This document shows, piece by piece, positions 10,922 to 22,100 of a stretch of DNA of 64,000 bases; within the stretch, counting starts at the first letter, position 1; the number at the start of each line of letters is the position of its first letter. The notes below the pieces were generated by a model, which worked only from the letters and a program-made list of their open reading frames with translations, was not told the origin of the DNA and ran no database searches. The stretch comes from Corallium rubrum. Taxonomy: Eukaryota > Cnidaria > Anthozoa > Scleralcyonacea > Coralliidae. The position numbers and the translations under genes were made by a program. The DNA is taken from assembly GCA_964035015.1 (NCBI GenBank), contig OZ036016.1:1585330-1649329 (forward strand), in the 5' to 3' direction.

Positions 10922-11308
10922 CATAGTTGATAGAGGGAGATGGTTAGGAAACTCCATAAAATCCATTGTTCTAGGTGTTTGTGTACCTTGTGCACGGCCA
11001 CGGTTGAAAATTCTATTGTTTTACTAATTGTTTTACCTTTGCGAACTATGATAGCAGTGTAAAAGAGATTGGCACTACGTGTTTGTTTTGGCTTCTGGTT
11101 CGAGGTATTCCAGTACTTATTACAAATAATGACATATTTCGAGCCGTGCTTCCAATAGAAAACGTTTGTGTTCAGTCGTTTTTCCATATCAAATGAGCTT
11201 TAAAAAACTTTGTGCACGATCAAACCCCGTTCTACCTCCAAGTGGGTTCTTTGTTCAATGTATTTGAAGTTTGCCGGGTTTCCTAACCATCTCCCTCTAT
11301 CAACTATG
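10922..11308. mobile_element. MITE of the CATAG family, perfect 7-bp target duplication
   Basis: The termini are CATAGTTGATAGAGGGAGAT and its complement. Both flanks are CGTAAAG (10915-10921 and 11309-11315). It is the short form of the element inserted beside ASRGL1 exon 4. Confidence 0.85.
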
Positions 11309-11319
11309 CGTAAAGCAAA

Positions 11320-11990
11320 CTTTCATGTTGTCTGTGAATACCATAACAATAGACAGCTATACGCTGCGTATACTACTATGTAAGTAAGTAGGTGAGCCTT
11401 AATAAAGTGTTGAAACAAAACGGATATTTGGTTATGTTAACACAAGAATATCTTAATATTAGAAGTCGCCATACGGGGATGAATTTTCTATATTCGTTGC
11501 TTTATGTCACTTTTGTTGACGATAATCATCTCAAATATTACAACTTGCCAGCTAACTCGCTCTTATAAACAGAACGTGGATATATCAGGGTAATTCGCAG
11601 CTCCATATAAACATAAGCTACGAAAAGTGTATGACAACAATAGCCAACTAGGCTGCGTATATTACTATGTAAGTAAGTAGTTGAGCCTTAAAGTACTGAA
11701 ACAAAACGGATACTTGGTTAAGTTTATAACACAAGAATATCTTAATATTGTAGAAGTCACATAACACTAAAATACATACATAAGCTACGAAAAGTGTAAA
11801 GCAAACTTTCATGTTGTCTATAAATACCATGACAACAATAGACAGCTAGGCTGCGTATACTACTGTGTAAGTAAGTAGTTGAGCCTTAAAGTACTGAAAC
11901 AAAACGGATACTTGGTTAAGTTTATAACACAAGAATATTTTAATATTAGAAGTCACATTATAACACTAAAATACATACATACAGAAGCCT
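11320..11990. repeat. About 198-bp tandem duplication
   Basis: The word GTAAGTAAGTAG with TGAGCCTTA downstream recurs near 11381, 11670 and 11868. The last two units are about 198 bp apart and nearly identical; the first is more diverged. There is no ORF. Confidence 0.7.
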
Positions 11991-11999
11991 TCTATTTTT

Positions 12000-12940
12000 G
12001 TTTCGTGGACAATCTATAATGTAATCTTCAAGTCTGACGATGCAGTGCGGTAGAGGATGGACGACTCCAAAGTCGCGGGATTACTAAGGGCCGTTTCAAA
12101 CGTCGCTCTTCTCTCGAGCGGCGTTGATTCAAACGTCGAACTTAATTCGTCGAACTGTCAAAAACCGGCAAAAACCTTACGCATAGTCAGTGGCAGCGAT
12201 AATAATTAAAATAATTTATGCATTAAGTTCGGCAGATGAGAATTTGGACGTTTCAATGAGAGTCGCTCCAACGTCGCATAATGCGACAGGCCTTGACGCT
12301 CCTAATACTATAAATATAACACGCCAGTTTTCCTAATAAATCAATACTGCATGGGACTACCGTATGAACAACATATTAAATAACGGTTCACTTGAAGCAG
12401 AGAGAGTGAGAACGTTTATATGTTAGTGTTTTATATACCGGTCTTGGTGTGGGTAAAGCTTCAAAACGTTTTTTTGTGAACGGAAAAGTGTTTGAAACAA
12501 AGAAAAAAATAAACAATAATGAAGAACAGTTGCAGCTATTGAAAATTCTCTATTGAAAACAAAAACAAGAAATTGTCAACGATTTTTTCGCTTCATGGAC
12601 ACCTATAATTTTTTGTTTTTTTGGGCAATCAAATAATCTTCAAAATTTTCCCAATTAATGGCAACCATGTATAATTTTTACTATAAATAAGGGAACATTT
12701 CAACATAAATTCTCTAGTCCAAATGTAACCAGTTCAAATTAAGTATTTTTTCTATCTAAGTTATTTTAGAGGTGTTGGACAAAAATAGTTGTCTTTTTTA
12801 GCTCTAGAGTTCAATGGAAAATTAAATATTGGTTAAATGGAATGTGTGTGGTTGGGCTCCACTATTTCTAAGAGTATAAAGATCATAGGCTATAGCTAGA
12901 TGTTTTGTTTTTTACACAGTATTTTACAAAATTACTATGC
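12000..12940. other. Gene-free stretch
   Basis: 12089-12293 contains AACGTCG words in both orientations and may be an old MITE. The rest is AT-rich with nothing recognised. Confidence 0.4.
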
Positions 12941-12944
12941 ATCA

Positions 12945-13350
12945 CATTACATATCACATTACATTACATTACATTACATTACATTACATTACATTACATT
13001 ACATTACATTACATTACATTACATTACATTACGTTACATTACATTACATTACATTTTACGTTGCATTACATTACATTACATTGCATTGCATTGCATTACA
13101 TTACATTACATTACATTACATTACATTACATCTTTAACATTACTTTACACATTACATTACACATTACATTACATTTTACGTTGCATTACATTACATTACC
13201 ATACATTGCATTGCATTGCATCGCATTGCATTGCATTGCATTGCATTGCATTACATCTTTAACATTACTTTACACATTACATTACATTTTACGTTGCATT
13301 ACATTACATTACATTATACCTTGTACTGCATTACATATTACATTACATAT
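12945..13350. repeat. (TTACA)n microsatellite
   Basis: Pentanucleotide TTACA with blocks of TTGCA and a longer repeat (TCTTTAACATTACTTTACAC). It resumes at about 13870-14030, where ATTATACCTTGTACT is repeated from 13310, so 13355-13870 is an insertion. Confidence 0.9.
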
Positions 13351-13354
13351 TACA

Positions 13355-13870
13355 TTTAGCATTTATAGACCTCGAGGTTCGCCCTCGGACCCGAGGGATA
13401 TATCATCCCGAGGGGTAATATTTCATCGAATTCCCCGAGTGAAAGGTCTATAAATTATATATTATACCGAAACATATTAATCTTTCCAAAAAAAAGCTGA
13501 AGTAATGTTAATAAAGTTAGGTTAACTTTTGTCCGCTTTTCATTGTCTGCTTCTATTCTGTTGTCGTCTCAAGGCTTCTGGATGCATTGTTTATTGCTTT
13601 CTTTGTATTCCTTGAATCCTTATTTTCTTGTTCGAATTTCTTGGGAATAATAGTCGTATTCCCCGCTACAACGGGGAATATGCTTCGTGTACCACGCGTG
13701 AACGCCACGCACGATTCGGGAAGCTGTCAACAATGACGGAGTTTGGCGAGACAAGAAAACGTTTCGCCTGAACATTCAGATGTTGACAAGAAGATTGTTA
13801 CGTATGATTAATTGACTGGTCACATGGTACAAATCAAGCTTTCTGACTGGACAATTTACAGTTGAGGTAT
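13355..13870. mobile_element. Insertion inside the TTACA array
   Basis: Array sequence just left of it is repeated just right of it. It contains a hairpin (TATAGACCTCGAGG...GTGAAAGGTCTATA, 13364-13455). No ORF of note; the family is not recognised. Confidence 0.5.
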
Positions 13871-14030
13871 AATATTACATTATACCTTGTACTACATTAC
13901 ATATTACATTACATATTACATTATACTTTATACATTACATTACTTTTTACATAACTTTTTACATTACATTTCACATTCATTTTACATTTTATATTATATT
14001 ATATTACATTGCATTACATTATCAAATCAT

Positions 14031-14384
14031 TAATAATTCATAAGGAAACTTCAAAAGAAATGAATGTTTAATCAGGTGTTTGTAAATCTGTTAAAACATT
14101 GATTAATAAAACATCAATGTTTTATCAAAGTTATTAGATACTAGCGGCTGAGTTAAAATGATGTTATCTAACGTTTTTCTTGTAATTCTTAAACAAACTT
14201 TTCATCATGTACACTTAAAATTTGATAACTCGATCAAAGGTAAAAGAACTCGGAAAAATCGAGCACGCAACATGCCTTACAGTTTCGCAAGGCCTGACGG
14301 GATGATGCAATAATGCAATTTTGTGGACACCCCCCCCCAAAAAAAAAAAACAACCCCTAAAAAAACCCCAAAACAAACCCAACA
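14031..14384. other. Gene-free stretch
   Basis: AT-rich DNA and a short homopolymer C/A tract before the CAAA array. Nothing is recognised. Confidence 0.5.
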
Positions 14385-14387
14385 ACA

Positions 14388-14610
14388 AACAAACAAACAA
14401 AACAAACAAACAAACAAACAAACAAACAAACAAACAAACAAACAAACAAACAAACAAACAAACAAACAAACAAACAAACAAACAAACAAACAAACAAACA
14501 AACAAACAAACAAACAAACAAACAAACAAACAAACAAACAAACAAACAAACAAACAAACAAACAAACAAACAAACAAACAAACAAACAAACAAACAAACA
14601 AACAAACAAA
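14388..14610. repeat. (CAAA)n microsatellite
   Basis: About 220 bp of near-pure CAAA. It keeps three frames open on both strands and so creates spurious KQTN and CLFV proteins. Confidence 0.97.
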
Positions 14611-15480
14611 AGCCGAAACCCAGACTCGGCCTACCACAGCTAGCCCGAATAATTAGTCAAGAGATTTCAAAGCGGCTAACATTGCATGGCTGCAATTGAC
14701 GGTACCGAAAAAGACGGCGACCTCAAATCATCTCAAATGACAACAAAACATCGTTTATCATGTTAACGTGGATTAAGTAAGCAAGAACTTCATTTCTACC
14801 AAAGTTGATCTTTTTAAAGACCGATCCTCCGGTAATTCTATAAGAAACAATATTACCCATGTTCAAGGGATTGTTGTTAAATGTACAAGTCGCCATCTTT
14901 TTCGTTACAGTCAATTTATGTTGAGGGTGGCTTGGTAGTTTACAAATCTTTTGTTTTACATCATTAATATTTAAACAGCAACGCTGCTATTGGTTGATTG
15001 CGTCATTATACTAAAAATACAATGTGTTCAGCAAGCATGAAAGTGCAAAAACGTGAACAAAATTTAGAACAAAGACTGGCCGCGTTTTCAGACAATTTAT
15101 GACACTAGGTAAAGCTGCGAGAGTTCCGATAAGTACTCTCAGAGCTGTTTTCTCATAGCCTACGTCATACCCTGTGTCTACTGTATACATATTTTGGAAA
15201 AACACAGACTATGAACCAGCGCCGCTTTTCGTGTTACTATCAGAAATTTAAGTAGTTCACTGTGATTGGTCATCTTTGAAATCAAGTCTAATACACGACA
15301 TTTAATTGGTTAATTGCGACGGTTTCCGTTTTAAATGTTTTGCTGTTTACACGTCAGCAAATTAACCTGAGTGTCAGGCTCTCTTGGGGTTTGGGGGAGG
15401 GGGAAGGGAAAGAGAGGGGAAAAGGGGGAAAGAGAGGGAGAGCAACCCGCAGAGCCAACGGACCTTTGTCTCATCCGCTA
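14611..15480. other. Gene-free stretch with MITE fragment
   Basis: 14940-15010 carries interior sequence of the CATAG MITE family (TTAATATTTAAACAG...CTATTGG). 15380-15440 is G/A-rich. Nothing else is recognised. Confidence 0.5.
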
Positions 15481-15499
15481 GAATGCATTAAAGTGTCTA

Positions 15500-15572
15500 T
15501 GAAGTGAAAAATACGTGGGCATTTTTGTTGTTTTATTGTGAAAAATACGTGGGCATTTTTGTTGTTTTATTG
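15500..15572. repeat. Direct duplication
   Basis: The 34-bp phrase beginning GTGAAAAATACGTGGGCATT occurs twice head to tail. Confidence 0.85.
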
Positions 15573-15584
15573 TACAGAGGACCA

Positions 15585-15892
15585 TGACGGGAGCACTCAC
15601 TGAAAATTTCAAGAGAATCTGATGCGTAGTTTTCGCGCTATCAACTCTAAAAATTTGCCGTGGATAGTTTGTTTTGGGGGAAATTTGAGCTTCTTGGTAA
15701 CAATGCCTTATGACGTACGCAGATGGATCATTAATAGTGAAATCTATTGTTCTTATGCATAGTTGTCCATCTGCGTACGTCATAAGCATTGTTACCGAAA
15801 GCCCAGTTTTTCTCCAAGAACGACTAGCTATGGCAAACTTTGAGAGTTAATAGCGCAAAAACTACGCATCAGATTCTCTTGAGATTTTCAGT
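15585..15892. mobile_element. Foldback element
   Basis: The arms contain AGAGAATCTGATGCGTAGTT and its complement. The inner arms, ATGACGTACGCAGATGGA and its complement, are near perfect. There is no transposase. Confidence 0.7.
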
Positions 15893-16252
15893 CGTAAAAT
15901 TGTAATAGAAGACCTTTTACAACTTTTTCGTGCCTTTCTTCGTTTGCGGCAAGATATTTCAATTTGTTTAATATGTAAATGAGATGGGCTCTGACGTCAG
16001 GAGCAGGGTGCAGTATTTTTACACAAAGCAGCATCAGTTATTAAATGTTCAGTGTTACAAAGCGATTTTATGTGCACAGTTTCAAGTGATTTCGTTGAAC
16101 ACATTAACTGATTTTGCTAGGTGTGAAAATACTGTACCCTGCTCCTGAAGGTCAGAGACCATATCATTTACATATTAAACAAATTGAAATATCTTGAAAA
16201 CGAAGAAAGATATGAAAAAATTGTAAGAGATCTTCTATTACAATTTTATGAG
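15893..16252. mobile_element. Second foldback, abutting the first
   Basis: The inverted arms contain GAAATATCTTG/CAAGATATTTC, AGCAGGGT/ACCCTGCT and GTAATAGAAGA/TCTTCTATTAC. No ORF. Confidence 0.65.
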
Positions 16253-16321
16253 TTCTTTCAAATTAGACAAACTTAATTTTTGTTGCCAATGTCCTTTAAA
16301 TCCGTCTATTTATTATAAATC

Positions 16322-16690
16322 TCTTTTTTGGGGAGCACGGTTGGCATGTGCTGTTAGGGCGCTGCCTCTCACCAATAGTTAAGCCCGATTGGACCGGGTT
16401 AGTACTTGGATGGGTGACCGTCTGGGAATAACCCTGTTCCCGAGACTTGAGATTCATGTGAGTAGAGTTTAGTTGGTCTCTCCTGTGCTTCGAGGGTTTT
16501 TCACCGGGTTCTCCAGTTTTCCTCCCTCCGCAAAACCAACACCTAGGTCTTAGTTGTAATTCGTGGGCCGATATGTGTCGTATGGCGACTGCCTGAGCGC
16601 CTTTAATATGCCTTCGACTCGGCCATGTCAAAAATTATTGTAAGGCGCATTTGAAAACCTTAAAGTTGAATTTGCGCGGTATAAATACTT
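16322..16690 (+). mobile_element. 5S rRNA-derived SINE, copy 1
   Basis: The 5' part has the 3' domain of 5S rRNA, GTTAGTACTTGGATGGGTGA followed by CCGTCTGGGAA, which carries the internal promoter box. The body (GTGAGTAGAGTTTAGTTGGT...) is shared with copies at 25555-25715 and 63640-63985. Confidence 0.8.
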
Positions 16691-16699
16691 GTTATTATT

Positions 16700-17320
16700 T
16701 TTGTCTTTTTTGCAGTAAATGGTAACTATATTGAACTAAAGCTAGATACATGTACTTTGACAACAATACAACACATTGTCAAGAAAAAAAGAAGACAAGA
16801 TAATTGAAAACAAGTAAGTTGGTGTATTGTATCATGAGGGGCATGGGTCACTGATTCTCTATGTAACTGGATTGCTCATCCTTTATGGTCATAGAGCAGA
16901 AACTAAACATTTTGAATCCATAGGCGGCGGAACGTGGGGCTGAAGTCCCCCCCCCCCCCCCAACTTTGTAAAAGTGGAAAAAAGGGGGGCTCCTGCCTTT
17001 GCGCCGAAGGTAAGGGTGATTATACGTTGAATATTTATACATGTTCATGGCATTTTGAAAATTCCATATCACTGCAGGGTGACAATCGTAAGAAAAATCG
17101 TGTCGTGTGATAGCTCAAAACTCATTTCATGAAGTACTCCACGTATTAGCATTTGATGACTGCTGACCAGAAGTATTATGAATGAGCCATATCGAAATGT
17201 TTCTCAAAGTAATGAATTGCCGTTTTCGTCTGAGCCAAGAATTAAGAAAGGCCGAAAAATGATGAAAAACTTGTTGTGGTCGGTAAAGGTTTTATAACGT
17301 TTAGGATTCTGTAAAATCTT
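16700..17320. other. Gene-free stretch
   Basis: A poly-C run near 16948. No gene or clear repeat is seen. Confidence 0.45.
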
Positions 17321-17445
17321 CCCCCAAAACGCAGGAAATGCCATTTCAGAGACTCTAGATTTCAAAATTTTCCGGGGGGCATGCCCTGGACCCCCACAGG
17401 TTTCTCGCGCCTTCGGCGCTCGGAGTTCAGCCCCCCTACCAAACC
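17320..17445. repeat. Dispersed repeat with GGGGGGCATGCCC motif
   Basis: CAAAATTTTCCGGGGGGCAT followed by GCCCTGGACCCCC is shared with 43725-43780. It is probably a fragment of one transposon family; the family is not identified. Confidence 0.5.
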
Positions 17446-17455
17446 TATCTTCCGC

Positions 17456-18048
17456 CTAGCCTAGTTTCTAGGCCTTTCGTTTCCGCCATTAGTTTGGCCG
17501 CGCAGTCGGTTTGTGTTCTTGGGAAGACTGGGGAGAGGCTGGAAACGAGAAGGCCAAGCAACATTCGCAAAAAGGTTCTGCCCAGAATCGTTCTGGCCCT
17601 TCGAGTGTTCCTGGGATCTAGCGTAGCGACAGTAAAAAGCATAAGGATGTCTGCGAAGATTTTACCAAAGATCTTGGCGATAGGAAGAAGGAAATTATGG
17701 AATATATTCCAATTGGAGCGCGAAATGAAAATTTAACTGTTTTTAACTTTCAACTTTTGACGGTTGCAGAAGGAAAGCTAGTGATAAGAAGCTAGGTCTG
17801 TGAACCTTCGTCGATCCGAGGTGAGATAGAGCTTGTATTAAAATAGTAAGTGTCGGGAAACACTTAGGACGTCATAACATCACAATTCTTCCTCAATAAA
17901 CAACTGAGCTGTAAAGTGAAAGTGTTTACGAATGTTCCTAGGCCTTCCCCAGCGAAGTGTTTACGAATGTTCCTAGGCCTTCCCCAGCGGATCCGTTCGG
18001 ATCACTTCTGAAACGTGTCAACCGAGGTAGGCCTAGAAACTAGGCTGT
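17456..18048. mobile_element. Insertion with short inverted termini
   Basis: AGCCTAGTTTCTAGGCC at the left and GGCCTAGAAACTAGGCT at the right. It interrupts the GC-rich repeat around it. A 45-bp phrase (GTGTTTACGAATGTTCCTAG) is duplicated near 17920-17985. An 80-codon ORF (17494-17736) has no recognised domain. Confidence 0.55.
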
Positions 18049-18342
18049 CTTCCGCCGCCTGTGTTTGAATCCATATCTTCCTATAGCCCTCAGCCCCCCC
18101 AATATTACATATCTTCCTATGCCACTGATGAATATTTCAAGAACAAGTGTTATTTCCTATACAAATGACATTTCAATCAATTTTCCTCATTCCTGATTGG
18201 CTAATGATTTCAGTATTAAATTTAAATTCTTTTAAAAGTTCTTTCAAATAAGACCAACTTCATTTTGCAACACTTTAATAGATTGTTATTAACGCATGAC
18301 TGAACGTTGCCATGACATTACGGGGTATCAATACTTGTTGTC

Positions 18343-18462
18343 AGTTTCGTACACCGACGTATTTTGTGAGTTCTGATTGGGTAATTTGTACCACGTGATA
18401 CCGTGTCACGTGGTACAAATTACCCAATCAGAACTCACAAAATACGTCGGTGTACGAAACTG
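18343..18462. repeat. Near-perfect 120-bp palindrome
   Basis: CAGTTTCGTACACCGACGTA...TACGTCGGTGTACGAAACTG. The arms are about 56 bp with a loop of about 5 bp and no mismatch noticed. Confidence 0.85.
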
Positions 18463-18465
18463 CAA

Positions 18466-18900
18466 ACAACAAACTGGTTCTCTGATGAAAATGTTGTTGG
18501 CAATGTTTTTGCATAATCCTAAAGATGTTATGGTAGTTAGTAATCGTGCAAAGTTTCATTTCAAAATTCGTTGAAGAAAAAGTGATATTTTACGTGTGAA
18601 GTTTGTATTTTGGAGCGCCGCCATTAAAGTGGCTGAGCTTGAGAAGAATGAATTTTGTTGACAACAACAATGATCTTTTGTTTTTGTTGAGTCTATGACC
18701 GTCATAAGTTCTCCTCAACTCATTCTTCTCAAACACAACCAATTTAATGGCGGCGCTCCGAAATACAAACTTCGCACATAAGATACAACTTTGTTTTTGA
18801 GAATTTCGAAATGAAACTTCGCACAATTACCAACTATCATAATATCTTTAATATTATACAGAAACATCACCAACAAAAATTTCATCAGAGAACCACTTTA
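18466..18900. mobile_element. Foldback element 3' of the ASRGL1-like gene
   Basis: The arms contain GGTTCTCTGATGAAA and its complement, and GGAGCGCCGCCATTAA and its complement. It starts about 50 bp beyond the stop codon, so it would contribute 3' UTR or lie just beyond it. Confidence 0.65.
18847..18852 (-). terminator. Possible polyadenylation signal ATTAAA
   Basis: ATTAAA on the minus strand, about 100 bp after the stop at 18948. It lies inside repeat sequence, so this is a weak call. Confidence 0.25.
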
Positions 18901-18947
18901 AGACATGCGGCTGATTCCATTTAACGCAGTATTCCTCCAACGTTCAC

Positions 18948-19139
18948 TCACTCCAGATTGATGGTATGGCTTTCATTTGGCTCCATACCATATTTTAGTT
19001 CGTCGTCTTTTATTGAAGCCCAAACCATTACTTTAGTGTTGAAAGCTTTCCCAAAATTTCCATCGCGGTCAATGACGAGCACTCCGCCAAATCCGTTGAC
19101 GCATGTTTTCATCTTGTCTAAGGCGTTGTCCGCGGACGC
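18948..19139 (-). CDS. ASRGL1: ASRGL1-like exon 5 (terminal)
   Basis: Acceptor CTAG at 19141-19140. It encodes [13 protein letters not shown] through ESHTINLE and the stop TGA (18950-18948). [12 protein letters not shown] is the conserved C-terminal strand of the family. Confidence 0.88.
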   Translation of the reverse strand, partial: ASADNALDKMKTCVNGFGGVLVIDRDGNFGKAFNTKVMVWASIKDDELKYGMEPNESHTINLE

Positions 19140-22100
19140 CTAGGAAATTATATTAAGAGAATTAAGACTATGGGAGTGTGAACATGAGACTAGCCTGAAC
19201 TTTATTAAATATTAAATATTAAATAGTTTGTTTAGTAGCGAACTATCACCCAGCCTTGTTTAATCTACCGACTGGTCTTCCAAAAGCATGTTGCTTAAGG
19301 TCTTCGTTAAGGTTTTCAGGATCATTTCTGTAAAGCGCTCTCAAATCGTCAGAATTTTTGCCACAAAAATAAAATAGATATTAGAAAGCTATGAATTTGT
19401 AGAATACAATGGTGTCTTTGGTTTCGCGATAAGCACAAACTGTTAAAAGTTGTGAATTTTTTAATTAAAACCAGATGGCTTCACTCGGGGCGACTCGAGT
19501 AAAAAGCGTTTTATTTTGTTCAAAATCTTTTTTTGTACTTTGATTCCGAGATAAATTTCCAAGCAAAACGGTGTCAGCGTTTTTTGATATGTCGAGTTTT
19601 GCCGATTTTATTGACGACCAAAGTTAAAAATAGGTACGCAATGCGTACATGCGTCTACGTTTAGGGCTACAGTGTACATCTTTGCAATCACGTGACATTG
19701 GATGCCATCTTGCTAAAATAAACATGATGGTTACTGGTGTGTCAACAGTGAATGCCAAGCCAAAAATCAACCAATATGATGGGGATGTATCTATCACATA
19801 ATCTGATTTTTCTCATGATACATATAATTTAATAACAACAACTACATGTATAGTAATTGTGATAGGCATAACTGACTACATGTACTACCTGTATACTAAG
19901 TAAATCCACATTACATGTACCAGGAGGAAAATTGAGTCCAGTTAATCAGATCATGTGAATGGACCTTTGGTTGCAATAATCATCAAAGACACTGACAGGC
20001 AGTGTAAATGTGTAATTAATATAACAGGGGACATAGCAATATATCAAATCAGGAAATAGCCAATTTAATTTGCTAAAATACATATTAAGAACTTTTCAGA
20101 ATGTTTGTTGATATTTGACTAGTTTAGCATGAGAATTTTCTACTATGTGTATACACATGCAGAAATAGTACTGTCATAATAAGTTACATACTGGTTACAT
20201 CCTGTCTGCATATCACTGCAGTCAACAACAGTTAAAACTGAGACAGACTGTTTGCCCTCACTAAAACTGGCAGATTTTTGACCTCGGTCAATTACATAAA
20301 CAAAGGATCCAGGATTTTCCTCGATGTTAGTTACTTTCCTCAGTAATAATGCAACATACTTACACAATATATAACAGACATTTGGACGTTTGTCAAGCTC
20401 AATTACTCAGAAAAAATTTCTTAGCCCCAGACAGGGTTCAAACCTGCAACCTTCTAATGACTGGTTTAGATGCTCTAACCATTGAGAGGGTCAGATGGAG
20501 AGCTACAGTAAGGTTTCAAATTCATAGTCATAGTGCTCCTAACGGTAGCGTTTGCATATGAGATGTAGTTAAAGTGATCCGATAATTCACTACACAGATA
20601 ATGTCTGATCAGAATGTCACCACTAACACATTGGTTCCTGTACAACAACTGTCACAAGCTATGAACACATGTCAGTCAATATTTCTAAAACAGAAAACAA
20701 AAAAATCGGTCATTTAGGGAAGAATATATATAAGTATCTATGAAGCAAAAAAGTGTTACTAATAATAAATCGTGGTAGAAGTATTTACTAAGAGTTTAAT
20801 TTTTGAATCCATTTTTGAAGAAATGGATCGCTTGGTTGCACTGCTTTATAGCATATACAGTTGCACATTTAATAAAATATAAGCTTACATTACAGTGTAT
20901 ACTATTTTGACGCCTTTCTTTGAAACTATAAACATTTTTGTGTAGATCTGTAACTGTCGGGCTTACAGTAACGTTGAGGACAAAATGCCTTGACATGGCG
21001 AGAAATGGTGGACATAGAGAGGCGGAGTTAGAGCCCTATTAAACTAATACCTATATCGTGCGGTCGTCACAGTTCCGCGGTTCAGAAGAAAAGAGAACAA
21101 CTAATTTATGCAATGTTGGATGAAATCTTCATTCGATGATCAGAAAATACTGAAGCTTTGAGATTGAAAACCGCAACAACGACAAATACAGGCTAGAAAT
21201 GAAGAATATCATCGAAAAGACGGATCTTTATAGTAGCCGAATCAGATCGAAACTTGTACGGAAATAGTATACCTCTGTTTGAATTTCGATAACGTGAGCA
21301 GCAAGGTTGGTACAGTTTGCGTATTCGCCATATTGGCTTATGTTAGACTTGTGCTCAAAATAGTATATCAAAAACCGCAACGGATTTAATATCTGTGGCA
21401 TATCGCTCATGATATTTATATCGCAGATGTGTTGCACTATACGATTCAGATGGAAACATTTGAAATAATTTAAAAATTGACACTGCTACGACGATTGTTT
21501 CACCCATCCTCTATGTAAGTCCTATTAATCTTGCAGAACTTTTCTAGTCAAAATTGTTGTAAGTGGGCATGCATTACGCGCATGCGTGACCACTATTTCT
21601 CGCCATGGTGAAAAGTAAAACAACTGCAAATAGATATTTCCTTTTAAACAACTATTTCATGAGTCTGATGATATATACAAGATATACAGCCTAAAAGATA
21701 GCCCAGTACAACAGTATAAGTTATAATTACTTCCTTACCTTGATAAAATCTCCCCAAAATCAAAAGAAACAACTCGTTTTCAAGGACTCAATCGTTGGTA
21801 CATGTGGATGAAGCAGAAAGCTGTTGACGCCATATTCACTAAATCACATTACACACATAGCTACATCGGAAAACATCGGCACACCTTCGCTTATATTGGC
21901 TATGTAATTCGCTCCGAACGTTTCACGCGCCGATGAATCTGATAGAGGAAAACCTATTACGTCACAAAAGTGACAATACACAGCCAGATAGGTTTTTACG
22001 GGTACATAACGTCTACGTTGCTATAGCAACGTAGACGCAAAAATGCTGTTTTTCGGCCAACATTCGGACAAAATAAGTCATAAATTCGAAACCAGACAAT

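Noticed and set aside
12900-13453. ORFs of up to 182 codons rich in TLHYI
   Set aside because: They are translations of the TTACA pentanucleotide array.
14215-14656. ORFs of 80-140 codons made of CLFV or KQTN repeats
   Set aside because: They are translations of the CAAA microsatellite in every frame, not genes.
16322-16440. 5S rRNA gene
   Set aside because: Only the promoter-containing 3' half is recognisable and it is fused to a SINE body shared by two other copies.
17494-17736. 80-codon plus ORF
   Set aside because: It is confined to a small inverted-repeat insertion with no recognised motif.
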